Source of the DNA: Bolinopsis microptera
Lineage: Eukaryota > Ctenophora > Tentaculata > Lobata > Bolinopsidae
DNA length: 64,000 nt
Assembly (NCBI RefSeq): GCF_026151205.1
Contig: NC_087077.1
Span: 18,950,975 to 19,014,974 of the forward strand
Direction: 5' to 3'
How positions within the stretch are numbered: position 1 is the stretch's first letter; each line of letters begins with the position of its first letter. A model generated the notes under the pieces. The model was given only the letters and a program-made list of their open reading frames with translations, was not told the origin of the DNA and did no database searches. The position numbers and the translations under genes are program-made. This document shows, one piece after another, positions 49,037 through 61,753 of this stretch.

Positions 49037-49440
49037 TGCTACCCTGATCATTATGAGCCTAACATATTTTGTTCGGTTTTCTGAAGTCCGTACCTAGTAA
49101 GTAGTAGTAGTACCTTCTCGTATCGAGAATTACTCGGACCATAAATTTTCTAAGTCGAATTTTTTCAAAGTTTTTCTGGAATCTAACTCTTGTTCATTAC
49201 ATGTTCATACATGTTTCATGCTACCCTGATCATTATGAGCCTAACATATTTTGTTCGGTTTTCTGAAGTCCGTACCTAGTAAGTAGTAGTAGTACCTTCT
49301 CGTATCGAGAATTACTCGGACCATAAATTTTCTAAGTCGAATTTTTTCAAAGTTTTTCTGGAATCTAACTCTTGTTCATTACAATATGTTCATACATGTT
49401 TCATGCTACCCTGATCGTTATGAGCTTCTGAAGTCGGTAC
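49037..49440. repeat. ~180-bp direct tandem repeat, 2.2 copies
   Basis: Copies near 49037-49216 and 49217-49398 plus a third partial share CATGCTACCCTGATCATTAT, AAGTAGTAGTAGTACCTTCT and GGAATCTAACTCTTGTTCAT almost without change. Confidence 0.92.
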
Positions 49441-49499
49441 ATACATTCGGAAGGCTGTGGATGTGATTGGTTCCATATAATACTTGGCACTCAGATTTA

Positions 49500-49605
49500 A
49501 AGGAAAATTCGTAATTTTTCGTGGAGAACTGAAATAATCGCGATTTGTCGCGGAGAATGGGAAAAATCGCGATTCCGCACGTGCCGTGATTTCCTTTTGT
49601 CCTTG
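49500..49605. mobile_element. Partial CAGGGACAAAAG-family MITE
   Basis: GAAAAATCGCGATTCCGCAC and TTTCCTTTTGTCCTTG match the right half of the element at 15977. The left end is lost. Confidence 0.6.
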
Positions 49606-49883
49606 TGGTATAGACATATTATAGAAAACGTTTGGTACTGACGGTAATTTTGTTGCCTGCGAAAGATCCCTAATTGCTTGATCCTGCCCAGCGCTGTAGG
49701 CGTAACGGCGTGGTTCTGACAGGCTCTTGGTTTCTCTTTTTGGGTAATCTACTTTGCTGCAATATTCAACTAATGAAGCTCATGTTCAGCCGGATGTGTG
49801 CCCGTGAGGATGGCTTAGGTAGATAAAACAGGACTTGTTTTAAAAGAGTTATCAAAAAAAAACTAGATCAACAAAATGTAATT

Positions 49884-52800
49884 TTACCTAAATTTGGACC
49901 AGAAGCCTTCAGAATTATTCATCCTAGCTTTTGCATTTGCAAACTGGTTCTCAACCATTTTGTATTTACCGTGCCTTCCATCGTTCACTTCCTCCTTGAC
50001 CCTGAACATGTTGACGTCAATGTAACCGCATTATCATAATCTTATTCATCTGCATTCTGCACTCATCCAAGAAAAATCGCGATGATTTATTTTTTGCTGG
50101 AACGCCGGAAAAAATGCTTGTTCGCATACCACATGAATTAGATTAACAAACACTCCACAGTCCACACCAGATAACTCAATGTTAAAGTGAGTACTCACCC
50201 GTTAACCAAGCTGACAATACCATACAAGAAGATCCCCACAACTCCCAGTCCTAACATGTACACGTAGTGTGTCTGGTCAGCTATACTCCGGCTAAGGACC
50301 GAGGAGTAGGGGTCCGTGTAAAAGTCCTTCTGGTTGCCCGGGTAACTGTAGTTATCTGTACAATTTTAGTTATGTTGGTTGGAATGTTAGGAATAGTTTT
50401 ATGAGAGCCCTGGTAACTAGTAAGGGGAAAAGTGGTCGATTTAAGGGTTCCGTTGGATTTGAATGTTCACAAGGATTTCTCAACGGAATATGGTAGTTAA
50501 GACCCCTACGAACATAATTAGACTTGTTGCCAATTTTGTATCTCAACAGAAACACCACTTTTACCACTTTTTACCACCTTTGTACCACCTGTCTGGTTTG
50601 CCAAATATCTTTAGTTGTGAACGTCGTAAAAGGCTGCAAATTAACCTAGAATGTTTATCTTATCAAGGAGTAAAACTTTTGTGTGAAAAATTTTTACATT
50701 GGACAATCAGCTAATTGGATAATTACCAATTAGTTAATCACCAAAAAAAGTGAAAATTTTTTATTGGCTCAAAATGATTGAAATCGTTTGAAACACGGAG
50801 AAATGTAGTTTTTAGAAAAACTTCAAAAATTTTTCACTTAAAAATTTTTTTCGAGACTTGAAAATTTAAAAATATTTTTATTCCGCCAAAAGTGATCGAA
50901 TTGCATGAAACGTGGATAAAAATGCTTTGCAGAAAAACTTCGAAGATTTTGAGATTGGGGAATACTAAAATCATCAATATTTGAAGTTGGAGTTCAGTAA
51001 ATCTCGACATATTTTAGTAATTAGGAATAGCTTAGCGGAAAGGGCCGAACCTGAAAAAGGTTAACCACACAATATTAGAGTTTCATAACTAATTACAATA
51101 CAGCTTTTATTCCACAAATTCCACATAAAGAAACAGCACAAAAGGACCATTTAAGATCGAACCGATTTTACCTGCTGTACTATCATTTTATTGATTTCAA
51201 TGATCAAAACCTCTGTACCGTCAATCTTGCCAATCTATACCGGGTATCTGAATGTACCGGACCTCTTATTTACCTCTATAATTAGACCCAGTTGTGCAAG
51301 AAATGCGATTTCTCACAGGGGTTTCTTTTAACTGTGCACTTTTTGTCACTCTCGCAACTCGCAAGAGGCCCGGTATTATAGGGGGGTATAGGAAGCGAGT
51401 GTAAATATACCTTCCATCATCCACTGTGCCCCCACTGTGGCTTTTTTGTATTGTGAATGCGCATGCCGCTTCGTTTGCTATGCCAGATACCTCGAATAAC
51501 CCCCATATGTCATTGCCAGGGTCGGGATAGAGCTGGAGATAGCATTGAAAAGTTGCTAGAAATAGCTAGATTTAGAGTAAACTGGTGGTAGCTGGGTGGT
51601 GCTAGCATGGATGTAGCAGAACGTAGCTACACGGGGTTTCATTGGAGTTGGTTATTTTAATGGCCAAAGAGTGCCGGAACTAAAGTTACTTAAGATTGCA
51701 GTTGAGGGGCAGTGTAAACCACGGTGTAGTCAGGGACACAGAGCTACAGTGCAGGAGTACTGCAAGTGCAATAGAACAGTGCAAGTGATACAGTCTGCAA
51801 CAGTAAAACGCCGACGAAGCTAGACTTAGAGTGAACTGATGGAAGCTGGGTGGTGCTAAAATGGAGGTAGCAGAACGTACTACATGATGAAAACAGGAAA
51901 ACTAAGGCTGGTTGAGACCTAAAAAGATGTGAATCTGTCCTGATAGATCCAGTGAAGAGCGAGTAGCGAAGAGTTTGATCACTAACCTAAAGCTCTAAAG
52001 AAGAAGAGGGCTAAAGAGACTCACTTTGATCAATCAATCTAAAAAGGGTGGGTCAGTCTCTCTGTTTTCATCAGATTCTGATGAAAGGCTGTTAAGCTCA
52101 GGACGGTGATCTTAATAGGTCGGATAGCTGTACCTGGTTGCTTCCAGCCCACCCTTGTCGCTTGAAAATAAGTTCTCACCCCACCTCTTCCAAAAATGCA
52201 GTTACCAGAGCAGGAAACTCTTCTTCCTACTCTTCTTTCAACCCAAACAAAATCAGGTTCCAGCTCCTCTCCTCCTCTGCAGCCACAATCTTATCTCCTT
52301 CTTCGGCGTTTTACTGTTGCATACTGTATCACTTGCACTGTTCTTTTGCACTTGCAGTACTCCTGCACTGTAGCTCTGTGTCCCTGACTACACCGTGGTT
52401 TACACTGCCCCTCAACTGCAATCTTAAGTAACTTTAGTTCCGGCACTCTTTGGCCATTAAAATAACCAACTCCAATGAAACCCCGTGTAGCTACGTTCTG
52501 CTACATCCATGCTAGCACCACCCAGCTACCACCAGTTTACTCTAAATCTAGCTATTTCTAGCAACTTTTCAATGCTATCTCCAGCTCTATCCCGACCCTG
52601 GCAATGACATATGGGGGTTATTCGAGGTATCTGGCATAGCAAACGAAGCGGCATGCGCATTCACAATACAAAAAAGCCACAGTGGATGATGGAAGGTATA
52701 TTTACACTCGCTTCCTATACCCCCCTATAATACCGGGCCTCTTGCGAGTTGCGAGAGTGACAAAAAGTGCACAGTTAAAAGAAACCCCTGTGAGAAATCG

Positions 52801-55800
52801 CATTTCTTGCACAACTGGGTCTAATTATAGAGGTAAATAAGAGGTCCGGTACATTCAGATACCCGGTATAGATTGGCAAGATTGACGGTACAGAGGTTTT
52901 GATCATTGAAATCAATAAAATGATAGTACAGCAGGTAAAATCGGTTCGATCTTAAATGGTCCTTTTGTGCTGTTTCTTTATGTGGAATTTGATAAAGCTG
53001 TATTGTAATTAGTTATGAAACTCTAATATTGTGTGGTTAACCTTTTTCAGGTTCAGCCCTTTCCGCTAAGCTATTCCTAATTACTAAAATATGTCGAGAT
53101 TTACTGAACTCCAACTTCAAATATTGATGATTTTAGTATTCCCCTATCTCAAAATCTTCGAAGTTTTTCTGCAAAGCATTTTTATCCACGTTTCATGCAA
53201 TTCGATCACTTTTGGCGGAAAAAAATATTTTTAAATTTTCAAACTTTTTTCCAAGTCTCGAAAAAAATTTTTAAGTGAAAAATTTTTGAAGTTTTTCTAA
53301 AAACTACATTTCTCCGTGTTTCAAACGATTTCAATCATTTTGAGCCAATAAAAAATTTTCACTTTTTTTGGTGATTAACTAATTGGTAATTATCCAATTA
53401 GCTGATTGTCCAATGTAAAAATTTTTCACACAAAAGTTTTACTCCTTGATAAGATAAACATTCTAGGTTAATTTGCAGCCTTTTACGACGTTCACAACTA
53501 AAGATATTTGGCAAACCAGACAGGTGGTACAAAGGTGGTAAAAAGTGGTAAAAGTGGTGTTTCTGTTGAGATACAAAATTGGCAACAAGTCTAATTATGT
53601 TCGTAGGGGTCTTAACTACCATATTCCGTTGAGAAATCCTTGTGAACATTCAAATCCAACGGAGTGCCACTTTTCCCCTTACTAAACTGTGGTTATCTAT
53701 AAGATTAAAACATCAGGATGGGTTTCCTGCACGGGATTCCACAGGGATTCGAGAATTTTGAACTTTAAATACTTCATTGCAAAATATTTTCAAATAATTG
53801 TCCATAGCTATACAAATTGGCATAACGGCTGCAAAGGGGGGGGGGGGGGGGGGGGCCAAGTGGATATTTGTAGATATTTGTAGATTAATGTAGAGTGGAT
53901 AATCCACGAAAAAAGTGGATGACATTCTACAAATTTATACATTTATCTCCAAAAATTCAGTAGAATTTCTGGGCACATATTTGAGATTACATTTTTTGTA
54001 GATAAATGTAGATATTTGTAGATTATTGTCAATGGATAATTCACGAAAATTCTACAAATTCTACAAATTTATACATTTATCTCCAAAAATTCAGTAGAAT
54101 TTCTGGGCACATATTTGAGATATACATTTTTTGTAGATAAATGTAGATATTTGTAGATTATTGTAATGGATAATTCACGAAAAAAGTGGATGACATTATC
54201 CAAATATCTACAAATATCCACTTGCCCCCCCCCCCCTGCAAATATCGTACTTGATTTCTAGAAGACACTCGTTTAATTCCAAAACATTTCCGGAGCTTGC
54301 TTACAAATTGCTTCAATTATCTTATCTCAATTATCTTATCTCAATTATCTTGTCTCATTGGAGAGTTATTTCTGTACGAATATTTTGCAAATGTTTCCGG
54401 CGCTTTCTCCCTTTACCCCAAATTGGAATTAATCAAATTCTGCTGCAATTTTCATTTCGCGTTTCAACTACAAACCTCATTCCCGAAAGCAAACTTTCAG
54501 CAAAAATTAATTATTGTATCATTTAACTTAGCTGGTAGGGGTCGTGACGTCATTGAAAAGGGTACCAATCAAAAAATGGTGCAGATATTTTGTGCATATT
54601 ATCACAAAAACGATTGTGATGTATTGACGAAATCGCGAAATGTTATAGAAGCACTACAACAAAGGAAAAATCTCTTTTTAAGAAGAGATCATAATTAGAT
54701 TTGTGGTTAAGCTTCGATGGATTTTAATCCAACTAAATCATATTTACAGGCTTGTGAAACGATACGATATTCTCGCATCAATATTTTTTCGAATTAATCT
54801 GTGACCTTGATAACGATTCACATAAATCTTCGATTTTTCTTTTCAATACCCTGCGACTCATTAATTAATTGTACATATCGTATTGATCTTAGTTAATCGT
54901 GTTGGCTGAAGGTTGCATTACCTCGATTAACACGGTGATTATCGTGAAACTCGTTATTTCTTCTCCTGTTGTACTGGTTATTTACACCATGCGTCCTGAC
55001 GTTGCTTTTCCTGATGATCATTGATCATTAAATTGAAGTTAAGGGGACAGGGGGGGGGGGGGTGCTTTATGAAATTTCTCTCGAAATTGATTTTATAGTT
55101 GTTTCTAATAGAGAGGAGTGATATCTATCAGCTGCTTTTGGTCCCATGGAAAAATATTGTTCCGAAGTTATCGCCGGTCAAAGGTCAGCGCTCATGTGTA
55201 ATTGTATTGCGCGAGCAATTTTCGATCGCGCGCCCTGAAAATCGATTCTAAAAATCTCCTACATTGTTTGAGGAATCACCTTGAAACTTTCAGGATATGT
55301 TCTAAGGACCATTTAAGAGATTCTGTTCGATCAGAATTTTAAGATAGGCCTTAGAAAATGTTTTATTTGATTTTGAAAATAAAGACTCCCCCCCCCCCCC
55401 CCCCCCCCTGTCCCCTTAAACAATCAACAAGTTAAAGAAAGATATCCTGGATTTGTAGTGAAAGGTCAGGAGGTAAGTTTGTAGGGAGACAGAACACTGA
55501 CCTAGAACCGTCTTCTGGTTTGTGTGTCCTCTGAGTGCCGTAGTAACTCTCCTGGTTCATGTTGTGGTTGTACTGTGCACGTAGTTTAGAGTTTATCAGC
55601 ACATCGTGCGCTTCTTGTATCTGGTAAATAGGCCCGGGTTATAGTAGGTATTGTTAGTTCAGGAATTTTTAACGTTCCTTGGTATGTGTAACAAGCAGGG
55701 TTTGTATTTTATAGTTACTTGGAATTCTGCGTAGTCTTCGCAAAAATCGGACAGCTAAATTCGAAGGGTGATTGAAATATATATCTAATAACACTTCTCA

Positions 55801-56372
55801 AAAGACCATAAATTGCAGTATTAAGAAGGTATCGTCTTTCCTTACGTTAAAAGACATGATGTTATAGACATGCAATCTTCTACGTTAATAACGTAATAAC
55901 ATTAAATAATGTTGTCTCAATCCATAATTTTACAATTTGATTACGGAATTGTAAAATGAAAAAAGGAGGCCGCCTCAAAGAAACAAAAACAATTCATATG
56001 ATTAATATAATTATATAATAGTTAGGGCATTATGAAACTTGTCCGAGAAAAATTGTCTGGGAAATATGAAATAACACGTACGGTTTGACTCTTTAAGACC
56101 GGAAAGAAAGGATGTCACTAACAAGTAACAAATAACAAAACAAATTATTCCAGCGACTTTTAGGAGTACTAGTAGTCGTTCTACACTTTCGAATTTAGCG
56201 GATAAAACTTCAATCAATATCGAGACAAACCTCCTGAAATTTAACAGCTGCTTTTTCATTATCGGGGTTAAGATCAGGATGGCATTCTTTAGCTTTCTCT
56301 AGGTACGCCTTCTTGATGTCAGATTTTGTTGCTGTTTTAGGTATGTCCAATACTTCGTAGTGGGTTATACAT
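49884..56372 (-). CDS. DnaJ-domain protein with one membrane helix (first paralog), 5' end not found
   Basis: Exons 56372-56231, 55620-55502, 50345-50199 and 50001-49884 join in phase (0, 2, 2), the same phases as the paralog at 35.1-40.2 kb. The J domain is complete: HYEVLDIPKTATKSDIKKAY, then KAKECHPDLNPDNEKAAVKF with the HPD tripeptide, then IQEAHDVLINSKLRAQYNHN (helix IV region). A loop follows, then a membrane helix (YVYMLGLGVVGIFLYGIVSL) and a ~38-residue tail rich in charged residues, ending KFR-stop. It would act as an Hsp70 co-chaperone tethered to a membrane, with DNAJC4 the nearest familiar layout. Intron 2 (5.2 kb) contains three mobile elements. The first exon (upstream of 56372) was not identified. 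Confidence 0.8.
50418..53684. mobile_element. Long inverted-repeat (foldback-type) element, 3.27 kb
   Basis: Arms about 50418-51819 and 52295-53684 are inverted copies over ~1.4 kb at high identity, beginning TAGTAAGGGGAAAAGTGG. They enclose a ~475-bp unique centre. An 83-codon open frame is mirrored in both arms (50463-50714 and 53398-53649) but has no recognisable domain. The centre holds a diverged copy of an arm segment (GAAGCTGGGTGGTGCTA near 51843). AAC abuts both ends (a 3-bp duplication at best). It sits in intron 2 of the DnaJ gene. Confidence 0.88.
53836..54236. mobile_element. G-run-ended MITE (401 bp), 6-bp TSD TGCAAA
   Basis: The left end is ~20 G then CCAAGTGGATATTTGTAG. The right end in complement is ~12 G then CAAGTGGATATTTGTAGATA. 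TGCAAA flanks at 53830-53835 and 54237-54242. The interior is a ~150-bp tandem duplication containing CATTTATCTCCAAAAATTCA and GTAGATAAATGTAGATATTT. No ORF. Confidence 0.85.
55043..55415. mobile_element. G-run-ended MITE flanked by TTAA (373 bp)
   Basis: The TIR GGGGACAG followed by a G run (13 at the left, about 24 at the right) is present at both ends. TTAA lies at 55039-55042 and 55416-55419. The interior is AT-rich with a CG-rich patch (GCGCGAGCAATTTTCGATCG). No ORF. Confidence 0.85.
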
Positions 56373-57574
56373 CTGTTAGGGTAGGACTTGACATTTATTT
56401 GGAGGAATAATTTTACAATTTCCTAAATATCGTATGTCCTAAGACTTTGGTACTTTGCATTAGTTCCGTCCGTATTAATGATATATCTTTCGGGTTGAGA
56501 AATCTATATATAGATTTTACAACCCGAAATCATACTCACTAAGCACAGGGGAAAGAAATTAAAAAATCTGGCTAGGAATCAAGTCCGTAACACATAGCTA
56601 AACACCTTAAGTTCTAGATAGATGAACGCCTAATGAACCCCCTCAAATACCGATAAGGTTCATTAAGTTACACCGGTAAACTTAAAGTTTTAATTTCCGT
56701 GGTGAATTTTAAATTTCATAAAAGATAAGACACCAAATGCCTTTATTGTTAAAAATATTGACCCAAAACATCACAGTGGTATGATAACTGAACGCATATA
56801 AACAAATCAAAGAAATGAGATTTCCAAATTACCTGACGCAGATTGGTCGCACAATCGGTATAGCCCGCAGTAACATAAAATTACCGGCCTGATCTCCAAG
56901 CGATATTTAAAGTGCTAAGAAAGACTGCACGTGTACTATCAGAGGTTGAGATCAGATCACCAGTTCTAGCCGAGGGCCGCTTCGTGTAGAGACAATCAAT
57001 GTACGTTTAGGTGAGATTATCCTGAAGAAAACTAGCGGTTTGTTGGTTAGTCTGGCGGCTGGGTTTAGTTCAGATTGTACTGGTTGGTTCTTTACATTCT
57101 AGTCCTATAGTGAGGTTTATGTTAGAGAAGTGTAGTTCAAATACAATTAGAATTTGATATGGCTAAGACATCTTGTAATTATAAAATTTAGGTTACTTGT
57201 TCTGAGTAACTTGATGACACATGCGAAAAAGGGGAAAATCAAGTAATACAATATCAAAATTGAAATTGCGGATGAAAATGTGACCTACAACGTAACTCCA
57301 TGTAACGGATCCTCTTCTAAATCTATCAATTATTAAGAAAAATCACTAAAATAAATTAAAAAGATGAGGTCTCAATAGTGTTAGTAAGAAAATGCCACCA
57401 GGACATACCTAAGCCATCCAAGAAGGTATATATGTATTATATGCACGACATCATAATCAATACTATAAATAAAGAAATCCCTAATTTTGTTGCAAAACCA
57501 ATAATTTATCAACTAAACTAAATAAAAACCTATCAATGATAATATATCACGGCACTATAACTTAAACAATAAGA
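56373..57574. other. Between the DnaJ and QARS genes; no further exon identified
   Basis: The 5' exon and promoter of the DnaJ gene, and the 3' UTR of QARS, should lie here. I could not fix a start codon with matching splice phase. Confidence 0.45.
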
Positions 57575-60203
57575 TTAGCTCTTGCCACTGTCCTCCCTCA
57601 AAGACACGGTGTTGTTAAAGACCAGTTTACCGCTAGTAGAATCCTGGTCCACAGTGTAGTACCCTATTCTCTCGAACTGATATGAAGTGTGCTCGGTACT
57701 GCCCGACACGCGGGATTCTAGGTAGGCGGAGTGGGTTTTTAGGGAGGCCGTGTTTACGTCCGTGAGGAATCCTCCGGGAACCTGGCAATTAAGAAACATT
57801 TTTTAGGAACTAGGAATGTTACTGATGGAAAAGAAGTAATCGACTTTTTTCCTCAATTTTGCCATCAACTTTTGGAGTGAAAATTGTATTTTTCACCATT
57901 TTGGCCATTGGTTATTGCGAATAGAAGCCGTCAAGAATGCAAATGCCAAATTATGAGAGAATAAATAACAAGAATTTTGGATTTTTGCCATATAGGTGGT
58001 CATTGACAAGTCTCCGTGTTACAGCGTTTTTGGGGCGGTAGGTTTACAGGAATAATTAGGATCTGGGGCAGGGAAAAGAAAAAATATCAAGTACGCGCAT
58101 AGTTTTTGGGTCGGCAGGTTTACAGGAATAATTAGGATCTGGGGCAGGGAAAAGAAAAAATATCAAGTACGCGCATAGTTTTTGGGTCGGCAGGTTTACA
58201 GGAATAATTAGGATCTGGGGCAGGGAAAAGAAAAAATATCAAGTACGCGCATAGTTTTTGGGTCGGCAGGTTTACAGGAATAATTAGGATCTGGGGCAGG
58301 GAAAATAAAAATATCAGGTACGCACATAGTTTTTGGGGCGGCAGGTTTACAGGAATAATTAGGATCTGGAGCAGGGAAAATAAAAATATCAGGTACGCAC
58401 ATAGTTTTTGGGGCGGCAGGTTTACAAGAATAATTAGGATCTGGAGCAGGGAAAATAAAAATATCAGGTACGCACATAGTTTTTGGGGCGGCAGGTTTAC
58501 AGGAATAATTAGGTTCTGGAGCAGGGAAAATATAAAAATCAAGTACGCACATAGTTAGGCTGGCTTCCGCGGAATGAACCCATATTTATGAAAGCTGTAA
58601 TTTTTTGATTTCTAAAATCATTTCCTGAAAGCCTATTTTATTTACACGCTCCGCGGCATTTATACAGCGTCTTAATATCCGCTATCGTCAGTGTCACATA
58701 TTCACATTGTTGGATGTAATTTCTGAATTTTATCAAAAAATTAGCATCAAAACCTGCTACAAATATGTTACAATTTCTTTAAATATCATTTCTTATTGCT
58801 AAATTTCCTTTCCTTAAGCCTAATTTTCAAACTTTACAGGGTAATGCACCTTGAATCTGCAATCGACACAATAATTTCATGCTAGAATGTTTCAATTTAT
58901 TTTGTTTAATTCTTCCGGAAGCTTCCCTTATCAAACTTTTCATTTGGAGCTGTACGTGCTCACGACTGAATACTTAAAATGTTGTTATCACTTCAAATTT
59001 AATAAATACCGTCTGCCCTCGCCCCTCATAGCCACTCAGAGCTTCGGTCATAAATAATTTATTCCTAGCTTTTTGTAAAATCCGGATTGGAGTATTGTTT
59101 ATAAGTCGCATTGTTGTAATGTATTCTGTGTAAAATTATCTTTATCCCGGTTACTGCGACAAGTAAAAATGCTCTTATTAGGGAAAGGAGTTTACTCGAC
59201 GTTTCAATGTAACTACATCGTATTCATGATCTTTAAAAAAAGTGTTACAAAATCTTTTTGGCACCTTTTTTATTTTAACACACCGAATCGGAATCCAACC
59301 GAATTCCACAAATTCTATAAAATATATTTCTTGTGTATTTGCACGACACTTACCTCTTCGGGATCCTCTGGGCATCGGTGATTGAACAGTCTGCTGTATT
59401 CTCTTACCTCCGCTACTACGTAATTACTTAACCACTAAAAAATGCGGAAATTATGTAATTCATCATAATTTGTACGTAATAATTATACGACATGCGATGT
59501 ATGATGTCATCATTGCCAATTATCGAATTTTGTAATGTTGTATCTGCATTACGATTACCTGACTGCAAGATGTAAGTTCTCAACTTTAAATTTAATCGTT
59601 GGTGAGTTAATTTTTATGAGACTTGCTAACACATGTATGCCATATTCATTATTCATAGCCACTTTTGGTAATTGTGCCGGTTTCTCGTTGTGAAATATAC
59701 ATTCAGTTCTGTTCGGGTGAAGACTCAATCGTTCTCTCCAACGATGTCGGCGCCAATATTTATTGTTTTTAAGGCCCCATAATTTCATGTTTATTAGTCT
59801 AGTTGAGGGGTGGTATTATTTACGTCTATATTAAAAATTTTGCTTTAATCTCAGAGAGCGGATTTTTAATAGGAGTTGTCAATTTCTATTTGTATCTTAA
59901 TTAGATTTATTAATCTGATTGGCATCCGGTCCATAGTTCTACGTCATCAACTGCCCAGGAATATGTTTGGTAATCATTAATAAAACAGATTATGATGATG
60001 ATTGATGAAAACTAAGAAGAGTATCAAGTTTCCAAAGCTCACCTGGATAAAGGCTCTGGGTTTATTTGTGTCGTTCAGTTTTGTTAGTTTTACGTGCAGT
60101 TCCGATATCTCACCACTTGCGTCATAATCCACTTTTACCACCGCTGCAACCATTCCCACGTGCTTCAGACCCACTGTTTGGTCGGTGGACAGTCTCCGGT
60201 AAT
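57575..60203 (-). CDS. QARS1: Glutaminyl-tRNA synthetase, last three coding exons (C-terminal anticodon-binding domain)
   Basis: Exons 60203-60043, 59434-59354 and 57799(57781)-57575 join in phase 0. They encode YRRLSTDQTVGLKHVGMVAA ... NKPRAFIQ, then WLSNYVVAEVREYSRLFNHR and CPEDPEE, then VPGGFLTDVNTASLKTHSAY ... FERIGYYTVDQDSTSGKLVF and LREDSGKS-stop. This follows the end of animal GlnRS motif for motif (VGL.H.G, KP.AFI.W, RLF.H..PEDP.E, PGGFL.D.N, FER.GY...D). The region is the distal anticodon-binding beta-barrel and C-terminus. The acceptor for the last exon is at 57782, so 57781 is its first base. The catalytic Rossmann core and N-terminus are not found up to 64000, where two plus-strand genes lie. 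Confidence 0.92.
58022..58560. repeat. ~61-bp minisatellite in the last QARS intron, 8-9 units
   Basis: The unit contains TTTTTGGGTCGGCAGGTTTA, CAGGAATAATTAGGATCTGG and GGCAGGGAAAAGAAAAAATA. Two subtypes are blocked: AAGAAAAAATATCAAGTACG at left and AATAAAAATATCAGGTACGC at right. Open minus-strand frames across it are artefacts. Confidence 0.93.
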
Positions 60204-61753
60204 CTGCAAAGTAATGTCACTATAATCTGGAATTTATTGAGGATTCTTTTCATTAGAAATACCCCAGTAGTCTGTAGTTTAAATCTGAGAGTTTCTGGCA
60301 TATCTTCAAGGTTTTATCTCTAAAGATTATGCGTACAAGTTCCTGTCACTAGGAGCCTGGAGCATTGATCCTAATGATCACAACGAATATTATTAAATTC
60401 CCCGTAATAATGCAAGGATTGAGAGTTAAAACTGTCTGATAAGATTTAATTCTCAGAGTCGAAATATTTTCAAACATCATTGGTAAATATTAGTAATAAG
60501 ATTAGTTCCCCTACAATAAGTTGATGAAATGAATGGAAATTCATAAGACTAAGGGTACAATAATTTATGCTCATGAATTCAGAGAATTCAAAATATTTAA
60601 AGAATTATTAAATTAAGTTTATCTTGAACCACAGATTTATAAAAACATGTTTCATCTCGTTTCTTTTATTTTCTGAATTCTTTTGATCATGCCTCGCTTT
60701 TAAATCTAATTCGCCACTACTTTTTTCTAATATTTCAAGCATCTATTAACTGAAATAAATAACGAACTTAAAATGTTCGATGGTCCCTGAGCTCAGTATT
60801 AAGTAATCAGAGTCATACTGCATTATTACATTCCTCCGAGAGGCACGTCATTTGTATTTTTGATCCATAGGCCCCTAATCCTTAGCAAATTAAATGATCC
60901 GAGTGACGTCATGACAAAACTTCAATAATGAATTCCTCTTTTAGCATATAAATGCTATTGTGCACCAGGTATTTGTAATTGTCTCTACTAAAATTCTGAC
61001 GAATAACTTAATTCATTCTTTACATTTTTCAGGCTCCTCGCAAATCTGACGCACATACGGGGCAAATGATCTCTTTGTGAGGGCTTTATTAATTTTGACG
61101 CACTGAAAATTTTGATTTAGTCACTCACTTTTTCTATAAAACATTTGATTCTATTAATAGAGAGATCAAGAGTGAAATTATCTCCTTGACACAGACTTTA
61201 TTGTGATCGTTTACGAACGGTTCTGCATATTATACAATATCCTTATTCTTAGAAGTGATCGTAATCTTCATATAGTCATTAAAATGTCACATACGGGGCA
61301 AATGATCTTTGTGAGGGCTTTATTAATTTTGTTTACGAATTTTCAGGCAAAATTTTTCCGTTGAATTTTTCATCAATCTTTCTTTTCTTGGAACGATAAC
61401 TTCAGTCATCTAGACAGAATATTTAGCGTAAATAATTCGCCTCTTTACGTAAAAGGAATTCAATTTCAGTTTTCGACTGTCGTTTAAATATCCGTTTCTT
61501 TACAGTTTTTAGGGCCGGAAATACTATTTGGAGCATCTTTGCGGACCATTAGCGTGATTTTTTAATTAATATTTTGATTTCGTTCTAATTTTATCCATGA
61601 ATTATTATTGCTCATTCCGGTTAATACCCTTCATTTCGTTGAACTCTTTATAGGGGGGGGGGGGGGGGGGGGGGGTTGACATGTCCGGACATATACTTTA
61701 TATTACCAAGGAGCTTATAAATAATAACCGCATATCATTAACTCAGTAGCAAG
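60204..61753. other. No exon identified (QARS intron or intergenic)
   Basis: AT-rich. It contains a ~45-bp direct repeat (CACATACGGGGCAAATGATC ... GAGGGCTTTATTAATTTT, near 61051 and 61289) and a lone run of ~21 G at about 61652. A TATA-like ATTATATAATA and the short 5' leader of the next gene lie at the right end. Confidence 0.5.

Noticed and set aside
50463-53649. Mirrored 83-codon ORFs in the long inverted repeat
   Set aside because: No domain or compositional sign of coding. They are identical only because they lie in the two arms.
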